From: Planctomycetota bacterium | GTDB taxonomy: Bacteria; Planctomycetota; UBA1135; GCA-002748355 | NCBI GenBank assembly: GCA_024278315.1 | Contig: JAJRTL010000166.1 | Coordinates: 1 to 35,872, forward strand | DNA length: 35,872 nt | Direction of reading: 5' to 3' | Shown here: positions 1 to 7,835 of the stretch, one piece after another | Layout of the letters: each line of letters opens with the position of its first letter | Position numbering within the stretch: the first letter of the stretch is position 1 | Made by a program: the position numbers and the translations under genes | The notes under the pieces: generated by a model | Database searches by the model: none | What the model saw: only the letters and a program-made list of their open reading frames with translations | What the model was told of the DNA's origin: nothing

Positions 1-5
1 ACGCA

Positions 6-629
6 TTGGAGAAGGCTTCGGCAACCCTGGACGCCGACGACGGGAAGGATCCCGCGACCACAGCCCAGCTCGAGATGGCGCGAGACCTGGTCTTGAGGGC
101 CCTGCAGGACGAGGACAAGCGATACCAGATCACCAAGGATCTGGCCGAGAACCTCTCGATCTCCTACAGCACGACCGAAGTCGTGATGGCGCGACTCACG
201 CAGATCACCGATGCCAAACAACGCGTCTATGCGCAGGCCATCATGTTCTTCGGGACCAATGAGACCGTGTTCACGGCACTCAGTGCTTCGTTCACGGGCA
301 TGTCGGGCCTTCACGAGAGCACGCAGACGCTGGAGGCCATGAAGGAGGGCATCAACCGAAGCCTGGAGACCCTCGGCGAAGTGGGCTCCAAGATCCAGGA
401 AGCGGCTCTCAAGGCAGGCTACGGCCCTACGATCCGCGCCGAGTCGGTCAAGAAGCTCGTGGATGCCGTGGTTGACTTCCAGGCCAGAAGCTATGAGGTC
501 ATCGACGAGATGCGCGCCCTCAGCACGAAGAACGAAGCGGAGCTGTCGGCTGCGGTCGAGGACGGAAAACGCCGCATGGTCGCCTTGCAGACCCGCGCCG
601 CAACCCTCCCGGTGCCGGCGGACGCGTGA
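6..629 (+). CDS. Conserved coiled-coil protein, first gene of DUF6384 cassette (5' end may lie outside window)
   Basis: The protein has about 207 residues, is soluble-looking and largely helical, with no signal peptide or membrane segment. The reading frame is open to the left edge, and the first usable codon is a TTG at position 6 with no visible ribosome site, so the true start may be upstream. The central part is rich in Thr, Ala and Glu (for example MARLTQITDAKQRVYAQ and FTGMSGLHESTQTLEAMKEG), followed by a helical tail. I recall similar proteins being labelled 'cell surface protein' next to DUF6384 genes in other bacteria; nothing in this sequence supports a surface location. Its style of long amphipathic helices is loosely like TelA-type proteins, but I cannot show homology. 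It ends in a GTGA overlap with the next gene, so the two are probably translated together. Function unknown. Confidence 0.8.
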   Translation: MEKASATLDADDGKDPATTAQLEMARDLVLRALQDEDKRYQITKDLAENLSISYSTTEVVMARLTQITDAKQRVYAQAIMFFGTNETVFTALSASFTGMSGLHESTQTLEAMKEGINRSLETLGEVGSKIQEAALKAGYGPTIRAESVKKLVDAVVDFQARSYEVIDEMRALSTKNEAELSAAVEDGKRRMVALQTRAATLPVPADA

Positions 630-2086
630 GGGCTGAGACGCGGACGCAAGAGAGCATCCCCCTGGACAAGGTCATGCTCGCCATGGACGTCGTCGATACG
701 CTGAGGCATCAGCGTGCCCTCGTGGAGTCCGAACTCGACGGTGAGCAGCGCGAGCGCAGGTTGATCGCACGTGTCCAATCCGTCTATGAGTCACAGGGGA
801 TGGAGGTGCCTGAGAGCGTCATCGCTGAAGGCGTCAAGGCTCTCATCGAAGACCGTTTCACCTACGACCCGCCGGTGCGTTCCTTCGCGGTCCGCATGGC
901 CGAGGTCTACGTGGAACGGCGCCGATGGGCACTCCGGCTGTCGATCCTTCTACTCGTGGCCAGCGCCGTCTGGGCGTCTTTCGCCATCCCCGCCTACTAC
1001 GCTCGACAGTCGCTGATTCGGGACTTCCGGGAGGTGGTCGCGGAAACCCAGACAGAGCTCACACAACTGATCCGCAGAGCCAAGACGCTCCAAGGGAACA
1101 AGGCTGCCCTGCTCCCGGTGGCAGCAGCGAAAGCCGAATCCGAGATCATGTCCGACATCACCCTCCACCTGAAACAGTCGGAGGCAGGCATCCGGGAAGC
1201 CCAGGAAGCAATGGATCCTGGACCCGACCCAGAACTCTACCCGAAGGAGCAGGAGCGTCTCGACGGGATGCTGACGACGCAGGCAGAGTTGCTCGCACGT
1301 ATCACCATCGATCTCCGCTCGGTCGACGACTGGCTCCAGCTGATTCGCGCCCTGCGATCCGTGCAGGATCGCAGCACATCCTTGCTCGCGCGTCTCCCGC
1401 GTCTGGAAATCGATGCGCAGCAAGGGGCCCAGCTGAACCGGATGGGTGCGGAGCTGACGCGTCTGGTTGACCAGGGTGAGCTCGAATCCGCAAAGGCGGA
1501 ACTTCGGCGCATGGAAGTGACCATTCGCAACATCATCCAAGCCGAGCGGGCGCGAGCGAGTCGTCGCACCAGGCTCGAGCGCTTGTCGGCCAGCATGAAC
1601 GGCGTGGATCTAGCCCCTGCGGTGCGCCGCGAATACGAGGGTCTGGTCAGGGCAGCGAAACAAGCCGTCGATGCTGGCATCGGTGAAAGCGCGGACGCAC
1701 GGCTGACTCAACTGGAGAGCCTCGTCCAGGTGCTCGATCAGAGTTATGAACTCCGCATTTTCACGCGTCGCGGCAAGAGGAGTGGTGTATGGAGATACCC
1801 GAATGCTCGCGGGCGCACTGGTCCGCGAAACTACTACATCGTCGTCGAGGCCATTGGCCCCAACGGCCGCCATGTGAGGCTCCCGATCACCAACGAGGAG
1901 AACCAGCGGGTATCCCGGGTCAGCGTCTTCGCCATTCGTGTCACCGAAGATGCCTTCGAAGGAGTGAAGAAGGACAAACTCGACAACGGGATCATCGACA
2001 ACCGGTTGTTCGGTGTGAAGAAACGCGGTGAGCGCGAGCCCGAGTATCGCTTTCCCGTGGCCGGCGGCATGATAACGAGGTGGTGA
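626..2086 (+). CDS. DUF6384 family membrane protein
   Basis: This 486-residue protein opens with the motif LDKVMLAMDVVDTLRHQ, which I recognise as the start of the DUF6384 family. One clear membrane segment lies at about residues 102-123 (LSILLLVASAVWASFAIP), preceded by a basic stretch. It is followed by a long Gln/Glu/Arg-rich coiled coil (about 130-385) and a compact C-terminal domain containing RNYYIVVEAIG, DNGIIDNRLFG and a terminal GGMITRW. The start is a GTG that overlaps the TGA of the preceding gene by four bases. No catalytic motif is visible. The family has no assigned function that I know of. Its position between two coiled-coil proteins suggests a membrane-anchored assembly, which is inference. 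Confidence 0.85.
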   Translation: MRAETRTQESIPLDKVMLAMDVVDTLRHQRALVESELDGEQRERRLIARVQSVYESQGMEVPESVIAEGVKALIEDRFTYDPPVRSFAVRMAEVYVERRRWALRLSILLLVASAVWASFAIPAYYARQSLIRDFREVVAETQTELTQLIRRAKTLQGNKAALLPVAAAKAESEIMSDITLHLKQSEAGIREAQEAMDPGPDPELYPKEQERLDGMLTTQAELLARITIDLRSVDDWLQLIRALRSVQDRSTSLLARLPRLEIDAQQGAQLNRMGAELTRLVDQGELESAKAELRRMEVTIRNIIQAERARASRRTRLERLSASMNGVDLAPAVRREYEGLVRAAKQAVDAGIGESADARLTQLESLVQVLDQSYELRIFTRRGKRSGVWRYPNARGRTGPRNYYIVVEAIGPNGRHVRLPITNEENQRVSRVSVFAIRVTEDAFEGVKKDKLDNGIIDNRLFGVKKRGEREPEYRFPVAGGMITRW

Positions 2087-2088
2087 GC

Positions 2089-3579
2089 ATGCGCGGCGAC
2101 AAGGTCTTGCAACAGGTCAGGAGACGTGTCCAACAGGCGGCCGAGGACTTCGACCGCATCGGGGACGAACTGGACCAGGTGCGTGGAGACCTGGAGGCGG
2201 CTCGATCAGAGGAGTCACGACAACTCGCGCTCCTGGCTCGCACACGGCTCGAACAGCTGGCTGCGGACAAGATCGCAGGTGGGCTCGATGCGGCGGACCG
2301 GCGTGCGCTCGAACTCCTCGCGGAGCGACGCGGCGCCATGGATCGGCTACGCGAGGACATTCGCGTATCGACGGAGAAGCTCGGCAAACTCGAGCAAGTC
2401 AGGGATGAACTCCGCGAGGCGCGGGACGGAGCCGTCGACCTGCATGATGCCAAGGCCGCGGAGACACTGGCTCGGCTGAAACAGACAGAACCCTATGAAT
2501 TCCAGGCCACGCGCGTGGAGCGGAGCACGAGCCAGGCGGCGGAAGCTTCGGACAAGGCCAATCGTGCACGCATCGACATGTTGGAGAAGCGCAGGCCCTA
2601 CGAGAAGGACAAGCTCTTCTCGTATCTGTGGAAGCGCAGGTATCGGTTTCCCGAGTATCACGCCTGGCCCTTGTTCCGCACACTCGATGGCTGGGTAGAG
2701 GGGCTCTGCGGCTACCGCAAGGCACACCTCGACTACAAGCTCCTGCTGGAGATCCCCGACAGGTTGCGTGAACATGCTCATCGCGTCTTCGAGATGGCGC
2801 AGGTCGAGACCGAAGCTCTAGCGAGTCTCGAACAAGAGGCCTACGTGGCTGATGGCCTTCCGGCTCTCGCCGAAACGAGCCAGAAGGCACAGGCCTTGCT
2901 CGACGACGCAGAAGATGACGTATCCGAGCACGAAGCCCTGCACAACCAGCTGCTGAAGCAACGGATGGAAGCAGACGCCGCACGAGATCCGCACAGCCAG
3001 AGCGCACTTGAGATCTTGAACGCACAGCTCCAACATGAGGACGTCATCACGCTCGAAACGGATGCCCGCCGCACGCGCACGAGCGAGGATGATGCACTCG
3101 TGTCGAAGATCGCTGGCCTGAGAGGGATGCAGCAGACCTTGGCGCCGAAACTCGAAGGACTCCGCGAGCAGGAGGAGCTGGCACTGAAAAATCTGGAGAC
3201 CCTCCGGGACCTGGCGCGCCAATTCCGAAGCCGGGGCTTCGACTCGCAGGTGTCGTTTTTCGATTCCGACTTCTCGGTCAGCGCGATCCTGACACAGGTT
3301 CTCAGTGGTGCCTATGGCTCGGCTCATGCCTGGTCCCTGCTCAAGGGAGCCCAGCGCTTTCGCAGGCGGGCGTCCACGAGCGGAGCGAATGTCGCGATCA
3401 ACATCCTCGGTGGCATCCTGTCCTCCACATCGAGTTCCGGCAGCAGTAGCAGCTTCGGCGGATTCAGCAGCGGCGGCGGATTCAGCAGCGGCGGCGGATT
3501 CAGCAGTGGCGGAGGCTTCAGCAGCGGGGGCGGATTCGGCGGCGGAGGCGGCGGCTTCAGCTCGGGCGGGGGTTTCTAG
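2089..3579 (+). CDS. Coiled-coil protein with Gly/Ser/Phe repeat tail, third gene of DUF6384 cassette
   Basis: About 496 residues. GTG codons at 2080 and 2083 are also in frame, and the one at 2083 would form a GTGA overlap with the previous stop. ATG 2089 is preferred because GAGGTGG (2077-2083) sits at good spacing before it. The N-terminal 140 residues are a charged coiled coil. A central globular-looking block (about 176-230) is rich in aromatics (LWKRRYRFPEYHAWPLF, GWVEGLCGYRKAHLDYK). Another coiled coil follows, then a short domain (LRDLARQFRSRGFDSQVSFF), and from about residue 445 a tail made almost only of Gly, Ser and Phe with FSSGGG units. Similar glycine-rich tails end some secreted or membrane proteins such as the TPM family, but there is no TPM domain here. 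No signal peptide or membrane segment is seen. Function unknown; likely works with the two upstream genes. Confidence 0.8.
   Translation: MRGDKVLQQVRRRVQQAAEDFDRIGDELDQVRGDLEAARSEESRQLALLARTRLEQLAADKIAGGLDAADRRALELLAERRGAMDRLREDIRVSTEKLGKLEQVRDELREARDGAVDLHDAKAAETLARLKQTEPYEFQATRVERSTSQAAEASDKANRARIDMLEKRRPYEKDKLFSYLWKRRYRFPEYHAWPLFRTLDGWVEGLCGYRKAHLDYKLLLEIPDRLREHAHRVFEMAQVETEALASLEQEAYVADGLPALAETSQKAQALLDDAEDDVSEHEALHNQLLKQRMEADAARDPHSQSALEILNAQLQHEDVITLETDARRTRTSEDDALVSKIAGLRGMQQTLAPKLEGLREQEELALKNLETLRDLARQFRSRGFDSQVSFFDSDFSVSAILTQVLSGAYGSAHAWSLLKGAQRFRRRASTSGANVAINILGGILSSTSSSGSSSSFGGFSSGGGFSSGGGFSSGGGFSSGGGFGGGGGGFSSGGGF
3463..3534 (+). repeat. Four tandem 18-bp units coding FSSGGG
   Basis: Units at 3463-3480, 3481-3498, 3499-3516 and 3517-3534 each encode FSSGGG. 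The first two are identical and the later ones differ at third codon positions. The repeat continues in degenerate form to the stop codon. Such arrays can change copy number by slippage. Confidence 0.85.
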
Positions 3580-3647
3580 CCTCGCCACGGGGCCGCAAAG
3601 GTCCTCGAGAAGGACGCTCCGAAACAGAATGCGACCGACGGCGATGG

Positions 3648-3670
3648 GAGCTGTATGGAAGATACAGCTC
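3648..3670 (+). promoter_or_regulatory. 9-bp perfect inverted repeat covering the dprA start codon
   Basis: GAGCTGTAT (3648-3656) and ATACAGCTC (3662-3670) are perfect reverse complements with a 5-base loop, GGAAG. The ATG of dprA (3655-3657) and the end of its likely ribosome site GGGAG (3646-3650) lie in the left arm. In mRNA this hairpin would hide the start. A regulatory role is inference; there is no U-tract, so it is not a classic terminator. Confidence 0.55.
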
Positions 3671-4761
3671 TGGATTGCCTGAGACTTGCCTTGGCTACAG
3701 GATTCACGGGGGCGGGCGGAAGGCCCATGCCCTTGCTGGAGAACGGACTCCTGGCTCGGGACTGGCTCAGGATGGATGCCGCGCAACTGGAATGGCGTGG
3801 AGTCAGCAAGACACAGAGAGGTCGGCTCGGCTCATCGGCTGCAGCAAGAGCAGAGCTGTTGGTGGAAACGACTGAGCATCTAGGACTGCGCCTGCTGTAT
3901 CGAGGGGGACCCGACTGGCCACCGTCCTTGGCTGCGATTCCGGATCCACCATGGGTTCTCTGGGCCAAGGGAGATGTCAGCCTGCTTTCCGAGAAGGGGC
4001 TTTGTGTTGTCGGAGCGCGTCATGTCAGCAACTACGGCCGCCATGCGACGAAGGCCTTCGTCGAGGCACTCGCACTCGCGGGGCTCTCGGTCTGGAGCGG
4101 CCTGGCACGCGGCGTGGACGGAGAAGCACACCAAGCCGCCCTGGACAGTGGCGGCAAGACGGTCGCGATCCTGGGCGGCGGCCTGATGAAGATCTACCCC
4201 CGTGAACATCTCGGACTGGCGGCGCGCATCCTCCAGGAGGGTGGGCTGATCCTCTCCGAGGTCCCGCCTCACATGACGGCTCGCGCATGGAACTTCCCGA
4301 GTCGCAACCGGCTGCTGGCAGCCCTCAGTGAGGGAGTACTCGTCATCGAGGCTGGCTTGAAGTCCGGAACCATCATCACCGCCCTCCATGCCACGGCCTA
4401 CGGCAAGCCGGTCTGGGCACTACCTGGCCCCTACCAGGCCGAGACCAGCCGCGGCTGTCACGCCCTCATCCGCGATGGTGCCTTCCTCGCCGACTCGCCC
4501 CAAGGTCTCCTCACCGACCTCGGTCTCGAGTCCATCCTCGAAGATCCTCTCCAATCCCTCGACTCCGCCGAGGAAGCGGAGCTCCTCCACAAGCTGCGCC
4601 AGACCCCCATGCCTCTCGACGCCATCGTCACCGAGCTGGCTCTCCCCCTCCCCGAATGCCTCCTCCTCCTCTCCCGCCTCGAAACACAGGGCTGGATCCG
4701 TCTCGGCCCCGGCGGCCTCTACGACTTCGTCCCGCGTGGCGGAGCCCAGACAAAATCATGA
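3655..4761 (+). CDS. dprA: DNA processing protein DprA/Smf
   Basis: The protein has 368 residues, the usual size for DprA. It loads RecA onto incoming single-stranded DNA during natural transformation and shields that DNA from nucleases, in the cytoplasm. The Rossmann-like core begins near residue 115 (GLCVVGARHVSNYGRH) and includes GLARGVDGEAH, AILGGGL and, at about 213-243, NFPSRNRLLAALSEG followed by EAGLKSGTIITA, all hallmark DprA blocks. A C-terminal winged-helix-like region (about 310-360, ending LETQGWIRLGPGGLYDF) is present. The start at 3655 keeps the N-terminal block LRLALATGFTGAGG that matches the family; ATG 3727 would remove it. The start codon lies in a hairpin. The stop overlaps the ATG of the next, damaged, gene as ATGA. 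Confidence 0.95.
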   Translation: MEDTALDCLRLALATGFTGAGGRPMPLLENGLLARDWLRMDAAQLEWRGVSKTQRGRLGSSAAARAELLVETTEHLGLRLLYRGGPDWPPSLAAIPDPPWVLWAKGDVSLLSEKGLCVVGARHVSNYGRHATKAFVEALALAGLSVWSGLARGVDGEAHQAALDSGGKTVAILGGGLMKIYPREHLGLAARILQEGGLILSEVPPHMTARAWNFPSRNRLLAALSEGVLVIEAGLKSGTIITALHATAYGKPVWALPGPYQAETSRGCHALIRDGAFLADSPQGLLTDLGLESILEDPLQSLDSAEEAELLHKLRQTPMPLDAIVTELALPLPECLLLLSRLETQGWIRLGPGGLYDFVPRGGAQTKS

Positions 4762-5090
4762 GGATCCCCAAGATCTAACAGGCGATCCTGGATCCATCCA
4801 AGATCCAGAGCTACCTGCTCAACGAAAGCCACCGCATCGGATGCTTCAAGGCGAGGTTCTTCGAAGCCATCGGGTACTCGAGATCGAAGTGGAGGACCCT
4901 GCGTACAGATCTTCTGAGACACGCAATGGAAAACGACATCCATGCCATGGTGGCCACCCCCTATGGGAGCAAGTTCGTTGTCCATGATAGACTTGAGACA
5001 CCTACCGGACGAGAGGTCGATCTCGTCTCAGTGTGGATCATCCTTCACGGCGAGGATCGCCCGCGTCTTGTCACAGCCTTTCCGGGGTAG
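4758..5090 (+). pseudogene. DUF6883-type gene interrupted by an in-frame TAA at codon 7
   Basis: Reading from the ATG at 4758, which overlaps the dprA stop as ATGA, gives MRIPKI, then TAA at 4776-4778, then an open frame of 104 codons to TAG at 5088-5090. After the stop, the frame carries DUF6883-like blocks: KIQSYLLNESHRIGCFKARF, then AIGYSRSKW, and ending VSVWIILHGEDRPRLVTAFP. Family members as I recall them begin with a short 'M-x-hydrophobic-P' segment that matches MRIPKI, so the TAA seems to replace one residue near position 7. No good alternative start follows: the next in-frame ATG (near 4924) would delete the N-terminal third. It is either a recent nonsense mutation, a sequencing error, or a gene using a non-standard start such as CTG 4788. 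The neighbour downstream is its usual DUF4926 partner. Confidence 0.75.
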
Positions 5091-5095
5091 AAAGC

Positions 5096-5335
5096 ATGAG
5101 CTTCAAGGTCAATGATGTAGTGGCTCTGAATCGTGATCTACCGGATCACGGCTTGAAGAAAGGAGACCTGGGAGCAGTCGTCTTGGTCTATGGCTCCGAT
5201 GGATTGGAAGTCGAATTCGTCAGTGCAACGGGTCAGACGGAAGCGCTCTTGTCGCTCAAGGAGTCAGATGTGCGCACGCCTGCAGACGGAGACCTCATGA
5301 CGGTCAAGAAGCATCGGGGGCGGAGGAGCAGGTAA
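5096..5335 (+). CDS. DUF4926 family small protein
   Basis: A 79-residue protein starting [20 protein letters not shown] and containing [12 protein letters not shown] and LEVEFV, the pattern of DUF4926, a small SH3-like beta fold. The frame is open upstream to 5033, but the extra 21 residues do not fit the family, so ATG 5096 is chosen. It lies 5 bases after the DUF6883 reading frame. From memory the two families are often adjacent, and a toxin-antitoxin or immunity-like relation has been suspected from that linkage; I know of no proof. Here the DUF4926 member is intact while the DUF6883 member carries a nonsense codon, the pattern expected if only one partner is being lost. Confidence 0.85.
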   Translation: MSFKVNDVVALNRDLPDHGLKKGDLGAVVLVYGSDGLEVEFVSATGQTEALLSLKESDVRTPADGDLMTVKKHRGRRSR

Positions 5336-5397
5336 ATCCTCACTGCCTTTGTCCCTGCGCGCTTCCCCTTCTGCCTTGGCGCGGAGATCATGTCCGC

Positions 5398-7833
5398 ATG
5401 AACATCCCTCTCAAAGCCTCTCTTCTTCTCCCCCTGGCGGCCTGGTTCGGAGGCAATCTCTGCGCCCAGAAACGCGAGCTCTGGTATGACAGGCCAGCAG
5501 ACAGGTCGGGGTTGGCGAGCCCCACGCGTTCCTGGGAGAAGGAGTCGCAGGACCGGCGCAACAAGAACAATCCCGACAAGGCCTGGGAGCGCTATGCCCT
5601 GCCGCTTGGCAACGGCTTCATCGGCGCCATGGTCTATGGAGGCGTCGGCCTTGAGCGCATCCAGCTCAACGAGCACAGCCTCTGGAGTGGTGGCCCGGGT
5701 GGCAAGGGTTGGAAGCAGAACTCGGACATGGAGGGTGCGGAGGAGCATCTAGGAGAGATTCGTCGGCTCCTGCTCGAAGGCAAGAAGCGCGAAGCCCAGG
5801 CGCTCAGCACGGAGTGGTTGCGCGGCACAGGTGCGGAGACGCGCAGCGAGGCCGACCTGGCCTTTGGACGCTACGAGACCTTCGGCGAGCTCATGATCCA
5901 GACTGGCCATCGCCTCGAGGACAGCCAGGACTATCGTCGGAGCCTGAGCCTCGACGAGGGCGTGGCGCGGGTGGCCTATACGCATGCGGGCGTACGCTAC
6001 GAGCGCGAATACTTCTGCTCCAACCCCGACCGTGTCCTGGTCCTTCGTTTCCACGCGGACAAGCCCGGGAAACAGAACCTGGATCTCACTTTGGCCAGCC
6101 CTCATGCCCTCGAAGGCAGAGGTGGCCAGAACCTCTTTCACCTGACGCGCACGGTCAAGAACAACGGCCTGCGCCTCGCGGCGCGAATCCTGGTCCGGAC
6201 CCGAGGGGGCGATACGAAGATCAACCGGGAGGGTATCTCGGTGCGCGCGGCCGACGAAGTCACCCTCGTCCTGGCTCTCGCGACGGATTATGCAGCCAAG
6301 ACGCCTGTCTGGCGCAGCGGCATCGATCCATCCGAGACCGTGACTCGCCAGATCCAGGCCGCACTCCTGCGTGAGCCAGGTCCCGGCTGGGAAGAGGAGC
6401 TAGGGAAGCGCCACCTGAGAGACCACCAATCCCTCTTCGGCCGCGTGCGCATCCACCTCGGTAGCACAGACCCCGAAATCGCAGGACTCCCGACCGACCA
6501 GCGCTTGGCGCGCAACCGCAAGGTTCCCGACCCAGGCTTCGAAGAGCTCTACTTCCAGTTCGGCCGCTACCTCCTCATCGGCTCCTCCCGCAAGGGCGGT
6601 CTCGCGGCCAACCTGCAGGGCATCTGGTGCAACGAGATCGTTCCCCCCTGGAACTCGGACTACCACCTCAACATCAACCTGCAGATGAACTACTGGCCGA
6701 GCGGCCCCTGCAACCTGCTCGAATGCCAGGAACCCCTGCTCTCCTACATCGACTCCCTGCGTGGGCCGGGTCGCCACACTGCCAAGACCTACTTCGGCGC
6801 ACGTGGCTGGACCGCCAACCTCTCGGGCAACATCTGGGGATCGACGTCGCCCCACCCTGGCAAGAACCGACCGCGCTTCTGGGCCTGGTTTCCGATGGGT
6901 GGCGCCTGGCTCAGCACGCACGCATTCGAGCAGTATGCCTTTGGCCTCGACAAGGAGATGCTTCGCAATCGTAGCTGGCCGATCCTCTCCGAGACGGCCG
7001 ACTTCCTCGTGGATTCGCTCTACGAGCTACCGAGCGGCGAGCTCACGAGCATCCCCAGCTGGTCCCCCGAGCACGGTCCGATCTCCAAGGGCACCACGTC
7101 CGACATCGCCATCGCACGCGAAGCGCTGCAGGGCGCGCTGCGCGCCGCAGCGATCCTGGGCGAGACCGGCGAGCGCATCTCCGCCTGGCAAAAGGCCCAC
7201 GACCAGCTCCTCCCCTATCGCATCGGCAAGCATGGCCAGCTCCAGGAGTGGATGGAGGACATCGACAACCCCAAGGACAAGCATCGCCACCTCAGCCACC
7301 TCTTCGGTCTCCACCCGGGGAGCCAGATCAACCCGGTCCACACACCCAAGCTGGCACAGGCCGCCAGGACATCGTTGACGCAGCGCGGCGACGGCGCCAC
7401 GGGCTGGTCCATGGGCTGGAAGATCAACTTCTGGGCGCGCCTCCATGACGGTGACCATGCCTACCTGTTGTTGCGCAACCTCCTGAAGCGTGGTACGGCG
7501 CAGAACCTCTTCGACCTCCATCCGCCCTTCCAGATCGATGGCAACTTCGGCGGCACGGCGGGCATGGCCGAGATGCTCCTGCAGAGCCACTATCGCAAAG
7601 ACGGCGGAGAGATAGACCTGTTACCAGCGCTGCCGAGCGCATGGAGCAAGGGCAGCGTCAGCGGCCTTCGGGCGCGTGGCGGCTTCGTGATTCAGTCCAT
7701 GGAATGGAAGGAGGGCGAGATCCAGACGCTTCGCATCCTGAGCGAGAAGGGTGGCCCGTTGATCCTTCGTCATGGCAAGAAGACGTGGAAGCTCGAAAGC
7801 AAGGCTGGACAGGTCCTTCGCGTGGAGATCTGA
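5398..7833 (+). CDS. GH95 family alpha-L-fucosidase (or related glycosidase), exported
   Basis: The 811-residue protein begins with a signal peptide ([19 protein letters not shown], cleavage near LCA/Q at 23). Family GH95 enzymes remove alpha-1,2-fucose, or galactose in some members, by inversion. The N-terminal domain has [16 protein letters not shown] and [15 protein letters not shown]. The (alpha/alpha)6 barrel has [20 protein letters not shown] then [12 protein letters not shown]. The two Asn at 425 and 427 match the base-activating pair of the Bifidobacterium AfcA enzyme, Glu558 in SWSPEHG matches its acid, and Asp714 in QIDGNFGG lies in the conserved [10 protein letters not shown] block. 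All expected key residues are therefore present. A sulfatase gene follows after two bases, so the substrate is probably a sulfated fucan or other sulfated fucose-containing glycan; this is inference. The cellular site would be periplasmic or extracellular. Confidence 0.92.
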   Translation: MNIPLKASLLLPLAAWFGGNLCAQKRELWYDRPADRSGLASPTRSWEKESQDRRNKNNPDKAWERYALPLGNGFIGAMVYGGVGLERIQLNEHSLWSGGPGGKGWKQNSDMEGAEEHLGEIRRLLLEGKKREAQALSTEWLRGTGAETRSEADLAFGRYETFGELMIQTGHRLEDSQDYRRSLSLDEGVARVAYTHAGVRYEREYFCSNPDRVLVLRFHADKPGKQNLDLTLASPHALEGRGGQNLFHLTRTVKNNGLRLAARILVRTRGGDTKINREGISVRAADEVTLVLALATDYAAKTPVWRSGIDPSETVTRQIQAALLREPGPGWEEELGKRHLRDHQSLFGRVRIHLGSTDPEIAGLPTDQRLARNRKVPDPGFEELYFQFGRYLLIGSSRKGGLAANLQGIWCNEIVPPWNSDYHLNINLQMNYWPSGPCNLLECQEPLLSYIDSLRGPGRHTAKTYFGARGWTANLSGNIWGSTSPHPGKNRPRFWAWFPMGGAWLSTHAFEQYAFGLDKEMLRNRSWPILSETADFLVDSLYELPSGELTSIPSWSPEHGPISKGTTSDIAIAREALQGALRAAAILGETGERISAWQKAHDQLLPYRIGKHGQLQEWMEDIDNPKDKHRHLSHLFGLHPGSQINPVHTPKLAQAARTSLTQRGDGATGWSMGWKINFWARLHDGDHAYLLLRNLLKRGTAQNLFDLHPPFQIDGNFGGTAGMAEMLLQSHYRKDGGEIDLLPALPSAWSKGSVSGLRARGGFVIQSMEWKEGEIQTLRILSEKGGPLILRHGKKTWKLESKAGQVLRVEI

Positions 7834-7835
7834 GC

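Noticed and set aside
2818-3786. 322-codon minus-strand frame crossing the dprA start
   Set aside because: Its Ala/Glu-rich middle is just the complement of the FSSGGG repeat array.
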